Part shown: piece after piece, positions 1 to 4,970 of the stretch
How positions within the stretch are numbered: position 1 is the stretch's first letter
How the letters are laid out: every line of letters starts with the position of its first letter
From: Bacillota bacterium
GTDB taxonomy: Bacteria; Bacillota; Dethiobacteria; Dethiobacterales; Dethiobacteraceae
DNA: 5,362 nt
Direction: 5' to 3'
NCBI GenBank assembly: GCA_024650095.1
Contig: JANKMV010000169.1
Span: forward strand, 1-5,362
Translations under genes and position numbers: made by a program
Notes under the pieces: generated by a model
The model's database searches: none
What the model was told of the DNA's origin: nothing
What the model saw: the letters and a program-made list of their open reading frames with translations, nothing else

Positions 1-1
1 C

Positions 2-24
2 CGTGAGCTTTTCCATCCCTCACG
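2..24 (-). promoter_or_regulatory. Expression-platform hairpin of the B12 riboswitch (cut by the window edge)
   Basis: Immediately 3' of the aptamer on the minus strand, CGTGAG (24-19) and CTCACG (7-2) form a perfect 6-bp stem around an 11-nt loop. In cobalamin riboswitches a hairpin here usually belongs to the expression platform: either a terminator, or a stem that contacts an aptamer loop and hides the ribosome binding site. The window stops one base after the stem, so a T-run or a start codon cannot be checked and the mechanism is undecided. Confidence 0.5.
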
Positions 25-30
25 TTACAA

Positions 31-183
31 AACAGTGTAGGCAGGTCTCCTGGCTTGGTTTCATCAACGAGCACGCCTTCCCAGTAATGGTGGCTATTGC
101 GCTCATCTCCGCCTTACAGTGGTGGGTCCGCCCGGGCTTTCCACCCGGTTCCCTATTCTCCCCTCACGGGGCACCTAACTATT
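31..183 (-). ncRNA. Cobalamin (adenosylcobalamin-type) riboswitch aptamer
   Basis: Read on the minus strand, this stretch has the hallmarks of a B12 riboswitch. The B12 box AAGCCAGGAGACCTGCC lies at 56-40. Upstream are a GGTGCC element, a CCCC-GTGA-GGGG hairpin with a GNRA-type loop (about 170-159), the GAATAGGGAA core, a CCGGG/CCCGG stem, CCACTG, and a GGGAAGGC segment. The closing P1 helix can be drawn between AATAGTTAGG (183-174) and CCTACACTGTT (41-31), with one bulged base and one wobble. In this family the RNA binds a cobalamin coenzyme and usually represses B12 synthesis or uptake genes, or B12-independent isozymes. The controlled gene lies beyond the left edge, so its identity is unknown. 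Recognition is by conserved sequence seen by eye; no covariance model was run. Confidence 0.93.
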
Positions 184-197
184 TTATTTCTATGTTT

Positions 198-206
198 ATA
201 ATACCA
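198..206 (-). promoter_or_regulatory. Candidate extended -10 promoter for the riboswitch transcript
   Basis: On the minus strand TGG-TATTAT (206-198) fits an extended -10 element (TGnTATAAT, one mismatch). It would start transcription near 190, just upstream of the P1 helix of the aptamer, as expected for a riboswitch leader. No convincing -35 hexamer sits 16-18 bases upstream, so the call rests on the extended -10 and its position. Confidence 0.4.
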
Positions 207-274
207 CAAATCTTACATTTTTCCTGCTTGTTAATCCGCGCTAGAAAAATATTTGTAGACGGAAGTTTCGTGCT

Positions 275-886
275 TTACACCTCCCCCTGCATAAGTTCAC
301 TACGCCGCCAGCCCTTAAGCGTCCACAACGGTGTTGCCGTCACAAATTGGACGATTAAGGCAGCCGTTTTCTCCATCTCTTCCACCGCACTAATTTCCAG
401 TTGCGCCACTACTCTCTTTACTAATTCCAACGGTTCTAAACCATTTTTTATTAGCGATGCATACTCCAAGAAAAGTGCTAGCGCTAAATCATGATCGTGT
501 CCACAACGGTCTTCAAGCCAATTGTAAAAAGCTCGTTCATGTTCTGACCATAGTGAGGTATAATGATCTGAAACCACAGCAGCAGCTTCATGCTCGTTGA
601 CAGGTCGAAAAATAAGTTCACTCTGCTTTGCCTGTTCAGTGAGCACCCACTCGCTATCATCCACGTCAAAGTCAAAACAGATGTCATCCGCAAATTCAAA
701 AACATACCGACTCCCATCATCAAGCGCTGTTTGTGCCAAGAGGGTGCGGAATTCCTCCTTAGCTAAACCGCCAGCCAAGCGCACCTCTACCTGCTCATAT
801 AAATCTGCCCAGCGCATGGCACCGTAATAATACATCAGCCCCATTACACATGCTAGAATTTGCTTTCGCTTCTCTTCTGTAATCAT
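275..886 (-). CDS. Acidic protein of unknown function, 203 aa
   Basis: I do not recognise a function with confidence. The chosen ATG at 886 has GGAG (895-892) five bases upstream on the minus strand. An in-frame GTG at 892 overlaps that Shine-Dalgarno sequence and is therefore unlikely. The protein is soluble-looking, with no signal peptide or membrane segment. Visible features are an aromatic N-terminal patch (YYYGAMRWADLYEQV, about residues 19-33), a strongly acidic middle (FADDICFDFDVDDSEWVL), an alpha-helical C-terminal half, and an end motif ATPLWTLKGWRRSELM (about 184-199). That end motif recalls, from memory, the 'N-T-x-W-x-x-K-G-x-x-P-x-E-L' endings of some Firmicutes SEC-C/YecA-associated hypothetical proteins, but no zinc-binding SEC-C cysteines are present. 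It is probably transcribed alone: the riboswitch transcript downstream on the same strand seems to have its own promoter. The gene is real by length, start signal and composition; its role is unknown. Confidence 0.75.
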   Translation of the reverse strand: MITEEKRKQILACVMGLMYYYGAMRWADLYEQVEVRLAGGLAKEEFRTLLAQTALDDGSRYVFEFADDICFDFDVDDSEWVLTEQAKQSELIFRPVNEHEAAAVVSDHYTSLWSEHERAFYNWLEDRCGHDHDLALALFLEYASLIKNGLEPLELVKRVVAQLEISAVEEMEKTAALIVQFVTATPLWTLKGWRRSELMQGEV

Positions 887-972
887 AATCACTCCTTTAA
901 TTAAGCTGCTACCTACGTAATTAAATTTCCCACTAGCACATTCCTGCCCATAGCCAGAGCCACGCGATAATT

Positions 973-1001
973 AAGATACGCTACTTCCTCTGCTATGTGA
1001 A
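973..1001 (-). promoter_or_regulatory. Candidate promoter for the minus-strand 203-aa gene
   Basis: On the minus strand TTCACA (1001-996, one mismatch to TTGACA) is followed after exactly 17 bases by TATCTT (978-973, two mismatches to TATAAT). Transcription would start near 966, giving a leader of about 80 nt before the ATG at 886. The spacing is right but the -10 is weak. Confidence 0.35.
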
Positions 1002-1031
1002 AATTTGTAACCCTATTGGATATCGATATTT

Positions 1032-1117
1032 TTATGGAAATTGAAGGTTCACACAAAATTAAGTAGTGGGAATAGATAACGTGAGCATACCTTAAATCAC
1101 TACTATAATTTCCATAA
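1032..1117. repeat. Nested inverted repeat in the gap between divergent genes
   Basis: An outer perfect 11-bp inverted repeat (TTATGGAAATT at 1032-1042, AATTTCCATAA at 1107-1117) encloses an inner perfect 7-bp one (AGTAGTG at 1062-1068, CACTACT at 1098-1104). On the right the two arms are only 2 bases apart; on the left 19 bases would bulge out. As RNA it would form a two-part stem with an asymmetric bulge and a roughly 29-nt loop. It encodes nothing obvious and has no T-run after it. It could be an operator, a remnant of a small mobile element, or an RNA structure; I cannot tell which. The surrounding gap (887-1203, 317 bases) otherwise holds only the promoters and operator listed here. Confidence 0.6.
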
Positions 1118-1143
1118 GAATTAATAATACCCAATTTATGCCA

Positions 1144-1172
1144 TTGACAACCGACAACCTGTATATTAATAT
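1144..1172 (+). promoter_or_regulatory. Sigma-A type promoter of the busR-like operon
   Basis: A perfect -35 hexamer TTGACA (1144-1149) is followed after 17 bases by TAATAT (1167-1172), within the A/T-rich stretch TATATTAATATTA. The predicted start site is near 1179, about 25 bases ahead of the TTG start at 1204. It overlaps the inverted repeat at 1149-1185, so it is likely subject to repression. Confidence 0.7.
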
Positions 1173-1185
1173 TAGATTGTCGGTT
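1146..1185. promoter_or_regulatory. Candidate operator: 9-bp inverted repeat bracketing the promoter
   Basis: AACCGACAA (1149-1157) and TTGTCGGTT (1177-1185) are perfect inverted copies separated by 19 bases, about 28 bp centre to centre. The left copy starts at the last base of the -35 hexamer; the right copy covers the predicted transcription start. The left side also reads as a tandem direct repeat GACAACC-GACAACC (1146-1159). The placement, ahead of a GntR-type regulator gene, is that of an autorepression site. BusR proteins of streptococci and lactococci are known to bind bipartite sites, so this could be the two-part target of the adjacent regulator. That link is inference. Confidence 0.6.
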
Positions 1186-1186
1186 C

Positions 1187-1193
1187 AAGGAGG
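1187..1193 (+). promoter_or_regulatory. Shine-Dalgarno site fixing the TTG start of busR
   Basis: AAGGAGG lies 10 bases ahead of TTG 1204. An in-frame ATG at 1138 would place promoter, operator and this site inside the coding region, and it adds 22 residues unlike a GntR N-terminus. The TTG is therefore the better start. Confidence 0.8.
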
Positions 1194-1203
1194 TCACACG
1201 AGG

Positions 1204-1830
1204 TTGGCACTTATTACTAAAGATTTAGCGCGGTACGAACAAATTGCCCTGATCTTAGCTAGAGATGTTACAAAAGGTGTTTATAACGAAGGAGATAAAG
1301 TCTCCGGACGTTCAACTCTTGCGGGTAAGTATAATATTTCCCCTGAAACAGCACGCAAAGCATTAGCGCTGTTACATGCCAAAGAGGTCGTTAATGTGGT
1401 CCCCAATAGCGGCACAACTATTATCTCGCGCGTAGCCGCCCAGGATTTCGTCGACGGCTTTGAGGAACACAGTGCATTGGAGGCGATGGAACGCCGGCTC
1501 AGCGGACTTATTAAAGAACGAAATATCCTAAATCATGATATTGAAAAATTAGTTAAAGAGATCGTTGGTTTTAAAGCCGGGATATTAAAAAATATGCAAG
1601 ATGCCGAAGAAGTTTTAGTGAGCCCAGGTTCACCACTTATCGGTCAAAGCGTGCATGAAGCGCAGTTACGCACCATTACGGGTGTAACCGTTACAGCTAT
1701 TCGGCAAGATGGTCATTGGTTTGTTTCACCGGGAACAGATCTTGAATTAGCTGTGGGGGATATTCTTTTGGCCATGGGGCCGAGGCAGGCAGTTGATCAC
1801 CTGCGGCAATTAGCGGCAGGTTCAATATGA
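1204..1830 (+). CDS. busR: BusR-like GntR-family repressor with RCK_C (TrkA-C) domain, 208 aa
   Basis: Probable transcriptional repressor of the osmolyte transporter genes that follow. Residues about 8-75 form a GntR winged helix-turn-helix (ARYEQIALILARDV, then GRSTLAGKYNISPETARKALALL). Residues about 86-125 are a heptad-like coiled coil (MERRLSGLIKERN...IEKLVKEIVGFKAG). Residues about 135-206 are an RCK_C domain with its typical GSPLIGQSV, GVTVTAIRQDG and ELAVGDILLAMGP segments. This architecture and length match BusR of lactococci and streptococci, where the RCK_C domain binds c-di-AMP and strengthens repression of the busAB betaine transporter. The start is TTG, chosen from the AAGGAGG site and family alignment. 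A promoter and inverted repeat directly upstream suggest autoregulation. The next gene begins 48 bases downstream with no terminator, so they are likely co-transcribed. That it binds c-di-AMP is inferred from the family, not shown here. Confidence 0.88.
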   Translation: MALITKDLARYEQIALILARDVTKGVYNEGDKVSGRSTLAGKYNISPETARKALALLHAKEVVNVVPNSGTTIISRVAAQDFVDGFEEHSALEAMERRLSGLIKERNILNHDIEKLVKEIVGFKAGILKNMQDAEEVLVSPGSPLIGQSVHEAQLRTITGVTVTAIRQDGHWFVSPGTDLELAVGDILLAMGPRQAVDHLRQLAAGSI

Positions 1831-1878
1831 AACCAAAGCAATAGTAGCATAATTCTTTAAAGAGAGGTAGGGAGGACT

Positions 1879-3042
1879 TTGGTTCGATTTGAACAAGTTA
1901 GCAAAAAATACGATAACATTGAAGTCGTAAAACGTATCAGTCTAGAAATTAATGAAGGAGAATTAGTCACATTAATCGGCCCAAGTGGCTGTGGTAAAAC
2001 AACCACATTAAAAATGATCAATCGCTTAATTGAGCCTAGTAATGGCACAATTTACGTTAATGGGGAGGATATCCTCAAGCAAGATCCAGTCCAATTACGA
2101 CGCGGTATTGGCTATGTTATTCAACAGATCGGTCTTTTTCCTAACATGACAATTGCACAAAACATTGCAGTGGTAGGGAAATTACAGGGATGGTCGAAAG
2201 AAAAAATGCTAGCTAGAGTGAAAGAATTGTTAGACCTCGTGGGTATGGAACCCGCTAGCTATATGGACAGATATCCGAAAGAATTGTCCGGTGGTCAACA
2301 GCAACGTATTGGTGTACTCCGTGCATTGGCAACTAACCCCAATATTATTCTCATGGATGAACCCTTTGGTGCGTTGGACCCCATCACTCGTGAACAATTA
2401 CAGGGAGAGTTGAAAAAACTACAAGCTCAGCTGCATAAAACCATTATTTTTGTTACGCATGATATGGATGAAGCCTTAAAAATTGCAGATCGTATTGTGC
2501 TTATGCGCGATGGTGAAATTGTGCAGGCAGCGGCACCCGATGAAATGCTACGTCACCCAGCAGATGATTTTGTGGCCAGCTTTATCGGCAAAGATCGCTT
2601 ACTTCGTTCCCCCGACGAAGTAAAAGTTGAAGAAGTTATGATTACAAATCCAGTTACCATTGAATCCAACCGTGGCTTAGCTGAAGCGCTAGAGCGTATG
2701 CGTAATAGACGCGTTGATAGCCTCATGGTAGTGGATGATATGAATCGATTGATTGGCGTTATTACCATTAAAGCTGTTCAAGCCGGTCTCGATCAGGGTG
2801 GTCAACTCGGCAAATATGTAGCTGAGCATCCTGCAGCTGCCGTAATTGGGCAAACCGTACGCGAAGCCGTATACCTGATGGCCGAGCATAACGTAGGCTA
2901 CTTGCCTGTTATTGATGAAAATGAGCAACTACAAGGGTTGATGACACGGGCCAGTCTCGTCGATATTTTAACAGATGTACTCTGGCCGGGACTCGATTCC
3001 CCCAATAGCCTACTCACTGCCACAGCCAAGGAGGAAAACTAA
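1879..3042 (+). CDS. opuCA: Osmoprotectant (glycine betaine/carnitine/choline) ABC transporter ATPase with tandem CBS domains, 387 aa
   Basis: Cytoplasmic ATPase that powers uptake of betaine-like compatible solutes. The ABC motifs are complete: Walker A GPSGCGKTT (34-42), Q-loop Q82, signature LSGGQQQR (136-143), Walker B IILMDEP (156-162), D-loop GALD (164-167) and switch H194 in THD. Residues about 252-305 and 312-372 are two CBS domains (VEEVMITNPVTIE..., then YLPVIDENEQLQGLMTRASLVDIL). The length fits OpuCA/OpuBA (about 380 aa). CBS domains of OpuCA in Listeria and Staphylococcus bind c-di-AMP and inhibit transport; in OpuA they sense ionic strength. The start is TTG at 1879: GGGAGG (1870-1875) is only 3 bases away, so the GAGAGG at 1862-1867 may be the working site. 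No other start fits the N-terminal MVRFEQVSKKYD. The stop abuts the permease ATG. OpuCA and OpuBA cannot be told apart from this sequence alone. Confidence 0.93.
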   Translation: MVRFEQVSKKYDNIEVVKRISLEINEGELVTLIGPSGCGKTTTLKMINRLIEPSNGTIYVNGEDILKQDPVQLRRGIGYVIQQIGLFPNMTIAQNIAVVGKLQGWSKEKMLARVKELLDLVGMEPASYMDRYPKELSGGQQQRIGVLRALATNPNIILMDEPFGALDPITREQLQGELKKLQAQLHKTIIFVTHDMDEALKIADRIVLMRDGEIVQAAAPDEMLRHPADDFVASFIGKDRLLRSPDEVKVEEVMITNPVTIESNRGLAEALERMRNRRVDSLMVVDDMNRLIGVITIKAVQAGLDQGGQLGKYVAEHPAAAVIGQTVREAVYLMAEHNVGYLPVIDENEQLQGLMTRASLVDILTDVLWPGLDSPNSLLTATAKEEN

Positions 3043-3723
3043 ATGTTTGATAGTAGTTCCGTTATTTATAAAGTGTATATGTTCATTAGCAACGATCCAT
3101 CACAATTTTTAAATGCACTCCAACAACACTTATTTCTCTTGGTCATGACACCTGTCTCCCTCGCCATTCTGGTGGCCGTGCCCCTTGGCATTCTTGCCAC
3201 ACGCTACAAATGGATAGAAAAGGTTGTCATGACTCTTACCAGTATCTTACAAACGATTCCCAGCTTAGCGTTACTCGCGCTGATGATTGTCATCGGTATG
3301 GGTATTGGTTATAAACCAGCCATCATGGCACTCTTCCTTTACTCCCTCCTTCCCATTCTCCGCAATACCTTTATTGGTATCAAAAATGTCGATCCTTTTC
3401 TAAAAGAAGCCGCCATGGGGATGGGCATGACGAATATGCAACGCTTACGCATGGTGGAGTTACCGCTAGCGTTTAGTGTTATTATGGGTGGGATTCGTAC
3501 CGCTACTGTAATCTGTATAGGAACCGGTACACTTGCTGCCTATGTTGGCGCTGGTGGGTTGGGCGTCTTTATTGTCCGTGGTCTTCAATTGTTTAGAAAC
3601 TACCTGTTACTGGTTGGGGCTGTACCCGCCGCCGTTATGGCGTTGTCGGCCGATTATTTACTCGGTAAGATTGAGTACCTCCTCATCCCGAGGGGCCTCA
3701 GAAGCGACTCTAGTAATAAGTAG
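3043..3723 (+). CDS. opuCB: Osmoprotectant ABC transporter permease, 226 aa
   Basis: Integral membrane subunit of the same transporter, of the OpuCB/OpuBB/ProW type (BPD_transp_1 fold). It has about five to six hydrophobic segments, for example around residues 30-52, 62-86, 92-106, 136-150, 155-180 and 188-208. The cytoplasmic EAA coupling loop starts at E122 (EAAMGMGMTNMQRLRMVELPLA) and contacts the ATPase. The segment LQTIPSLALLALM (69-81) is typical of the family. The ATG directly follows the ATPase stop codon, with AAGGAGG (3028-3034) 8 bases upstream, so translation is likely coupled. Many opuB/opuC operons encode two different permeases flanking the binding protein. Only this one is present in the window, so it may act as a homodimer or a partner may lie to the right. 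Confidence 0.93.
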   Translation: MFDSSSVIYKVYMFISNDPSQFLNALQQHLFLLVMTPVSLAILVAVPLGILATRYKWIEKVVMTLTSILQTIPSLALLALMIVIGMGIGYKPAIMALFLYSLLPILRNTFIGIKNVDPFLKEAAMGMGMTNMQRLRMVELPLAFSVIMGGIRTATVICIGTGTLAAYVGAGGLGVFIVRGLQLFRNYLLLVGAVPAAVMALSADYLLGKIEYLLIPRGLRSDSSNK

Positions 3724-3727
3724 ATAG

Positions 3728-3761
3728 GCGCGCTTAATCGGTTCCCTCAGCGCGCGCTTTT
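3728..3761 (+). terminator. Terminator-like hairpin after the permease gene
   Basis: GCGCGCT (3728-3734) pairs perfectly with AGCGCGC (3749-3755) around a 14-nt loop and is followed by GCTTTTC. It begins 4 bases after the permease stop. The T-run is short (four T), so termination may be partial. Confidence 0.5.
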
Positions 3762-3775
3762 CAATACTGGCAAGG

Positions 3776-3836
3776 AAAAGCGTACTCGTAATGGCTAGAC
3801 ACAACTAGATCAAGACGTAACGAGTCCGCTTTTTTT
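3776..3836. terminator. Likely intrinsic terminator (roughly symmetrical, perhaps bidirectional)
   Basis: AAAAGCG-T-ACTCGT (3776-3789) pairs with ACGAGT-C-CGCTTTT (3820-3833), a 13-bp stem with one internal mismatch, followed by a run of seven T (3830-3836). The 30-nt loop contains a small CTAG-acacaa-CTAG hairpin. The A-run before the stem would give a T-run on the other strand. It lies between the permease and the first binding-protein gene, so it may uncouple their expression. Confidence 0.6.
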
Positions 3837-3854
3837 GTTGCCTTTTTCCTCAGA

Positions 3855-3877
3855 CTTTACATGTTGTAAAGTATATA
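3855..3877 (+). promoter_or_regulatory. Perfect palindrome and possible -10 ahead of the first binding-protein gene
   Basis: CTTTACA (3855-3861) and TGTAAAG (3865-3871) are perfect inverted copies with a 3-base spacer, immediately followed by TATATA (3872-3877), a plausible -10. No good -35 hexamer is found 16-18 bases upstream, so a promoter that needs an activator, or an operator over a weak promoter, is possible. The position after a terminator and about 40 bases before the TTG start supports a regulatory role. The cognate protein is unknown. Confidence 0.4.
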
Positions 3878-3895
3878 GAAGCAGTAAAAAAAACG

Positions 3896-3907
3896 AAAGG
3901 TCGTGAT
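3896..3907 (+). promoter_or_regulatory. Extended split Shine-Dalgarno site for the first binding protein
   Basis: AAAGGTCGTGAT resembles the full complement of the 16S rRNA tail (AAAGGAGGTGAT) with two central mismatches. It ends 8 bases before TTG 3916. The second binding-protein gene has a near copy (4952-4962), also 8 bases before its start, which supports both non-ATG starts. Confidence 0.6.
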
Positions 3908-3915
3908 TTTAGAAA

Positions 3916-4851
3916 TTGTTACATTTTAAGAGGAAGTCAAACCTAATTGTTGTGTTGGCCCTATCATTAGTGTTGTCGTTAGCCCTTGTTGGTTGTGGTG
4001 GAAATGGAGAAGGTGAAGGTGAAGGCGTTACCTTTAAGGTTGGTTCTCAAGGATATGCCGAGGTGGAAATATTGGGGGAAATCGCCAAAGCAGTCATTGA
4101 GGAAAAAACAGAGCATAACGTAGAACATGTTAGAAGCCTTGGCTCAGCGCTAGCTGGCCATGAAGGAACCGTCCGTGGTGATTTAGATATGTACACCAGC
4201 TTTACTGGTACGCTATTTTTAGGGATGTTTGAACAAACCCTTACCGATGAAAATAGAGACCCTGATAAGGTCTATCAATATGTATTTGATCGCTATTTAG
4301 AAGAATATAACATCTATGCTGTTCCCCCCTATGGTTACAACAATACGTACACCATTGCAGTACCAGAAGCATGGGCCGAAGAGAATAATGTAACGAAGCA
4401 AAGTGAATTAGCCCCATTTGCTGAAGATATGGTTCTTGCCGTAGACCAAACATGGAAAGACTATCCTGGTCAAGGTTATAAAGAATTTACCGAACTGTAC
4501 GGTTATGAATTTAAAGATACTCCGCAAATGGACTTTGGTTTGATGTATCTATCCATTGATTCTGGCGATGTCGATGCCATCTGTGCGTACTCAACAGACG
4601 GTCAGCTAGTTGCACAAAACCTGCGAGTGCTCGAAGATGATTTTGGCTTCAATCCTCCTTACAATGGCATCCTAGCTGTCAATAATGATGTTATGGAAGA
4701 ATATCCCGAAGTAAAAGAAGCTTTATCTGTTTTGGAAGGTTTAATTGACACACAACAAATGCAGACTCTAAACATGGCTGTCTCTGTAGACGAAAGAGAA
4801 CCAGACGAAGTAGCAAAAGAATTCCTACAAGAGCAAGGAATTATCGAGTAA
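3916..4851 (+). CDS. opuCC: Glycine betaine/carnitine/choline-type substrate-binding lipoprotein, 311 aa
   Basis: Extracellular lipid-anchored receptor that captures a compatible solute and hands it to the OpuC-type permease. Residues 1-26 are a lipoprotein signal: positive start (KRK), hydrophobic core and lipobox LVGC, with C27 as the lipidated residue. A short Gly/Glu linker (28-37) follows. The rest matches the OpuAC/ProX-like fold (quaternary amine-binding): GSQGYAEVEILGEIAK (43-58), DLDMYTSFTGT (89-99), YGYNNTYTIAVP (139-150), ICAYSTDG (222-229) and DDFGFNPPYN (241-250). The motif at 93-99 is YTSFTGT, where I recall Y-x-E-Y-T-G-T in many relatives, so the binding pocket may differ. The start is TTG: a stop at 3910 precedes it in frame and no ATG is available near the signal peptide. 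It is separated from the permease by 192 bases with terminator-like hairpins, and is followed by a paralogue. Confidence 0.9.
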   Translation: MLHFKRKSNLIVVLALSLVLSLALVGCGGNGEGEGEGVTFKVGSQGYAEVEILGEIAKAVIEEKTEHNVEHVRSLGSALAGHEGTVRGDLDMYTSFTGTLFLGMFEQTLTDENRDPDKVYQYVFDRYLEEYNIYAVPPYGYNNTYTIAVPEAWAEENNVTKQSELAPFAEDMVLAVDQTWKDYPGQGYKEFTELYGYEFKDTPQMDFGLMYLSIDSGDVDAICAYSTDGQLVAQNLRVLEDDFGFNPPYNGILAVNNDVMEEYPEVKEALSVLEGLIDTQQMQTLNMAVSVDEREPDEVAKEFLQEQGIIE

Positions 4852-4879
4852 GCTACACCATTAGTAGACAAGCAGATAA

Positions 4880-4918
4880 AATGGGGGGGCTATTTCTACT
4901 GAAGAATGGCCCCCCATT
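4880..4918 (+). terminator. G/C-rich hairpin between the two binding-protein genes
   Basis: AATGGGGGG (4880-4888) pairs perfectly with CCCCCCATT (4910-4918) around a 21-nt loop. No T-run follows (the next bases are ACAATAATCATAAC), so it is a poor intrinsic terminator. It may block RNA decay or cause partial termination between paralogous cistrons. No convincing promoter was found between it and the second gene. Confidence 0.45.
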
Positions 4919-4951
4919 ACAATAATCATAACTATATATTTCCAAAAAAGA

Positions 4952-4962
4952 AAAGGTGTGAT
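4952..4962 (+). promoter_or_regulatory. Shine-Dalgarno site for the second binding protein
   Basis: AAAGGTGTGAT is a near copy of the site before the first paralogue, one base shorter, and again ends 8 bases before the start (GTG 4971). It supports the GTG start; an in-frame stop (TGA 4959-4961) excludes a longer protein. Confidence 0.6.
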
Positions 4963-4970
4963 TTATAAAA

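Noticed and set aside
241..274. Terminator after the 203-aa gene
   Set aside because: A five-T run (minus strand) is present, but the only nearby stem (ACG/CGT) is three base pairs with a mismatch.
3..494. Open reading frame of 163 codons on the plus strand
   Set aside because: It runs antisense through the B12 riboswitch and the end of the minus-strand gene, has no ribosome site, and its translation has no family-like features.
597..827. Plus-strand open frame inside the 203-aa gene
   Set aside because: Antisense shadow of the minus-strand coding region, without a ribosome site.
1081..1109. Perfect TATAAT at 1104-1109 as a plus-strand promoter
   Set aside because: No acceptable -35 hexamer lies 16-18 bases upstream, and the better-formed TTGACA/TAATAT pair lies closer to the gene.
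913..1197. Minus-strand open frame of 94 codons ending 26 bases before the 203-aa gene
   Set aside because: Its start overlaps the busR ribosome site and it crosses the busR promoter, operator and nested repeat. Only the last 30 residues (FHIAEEVAYLNYRVAL...) look protein-like and no ribosome-site-backed start was found for them, so at best it is a gene remnant.
1138..1203. Longer N-terminus for the regulator from ATG 1138
   Set aside because: It would translate through promoter, operator and a strong AAGGAGG site, and the extra residues do not resemble GntR N-termini.
887..1203. c-di-AMP (ydaO-type) riboswitch or other leader RNA ahead of the regulator
   Set aside because: None of the conserved ydaO-type core sequence was seen, and the predicted transcript leader is only about 25 bases long.
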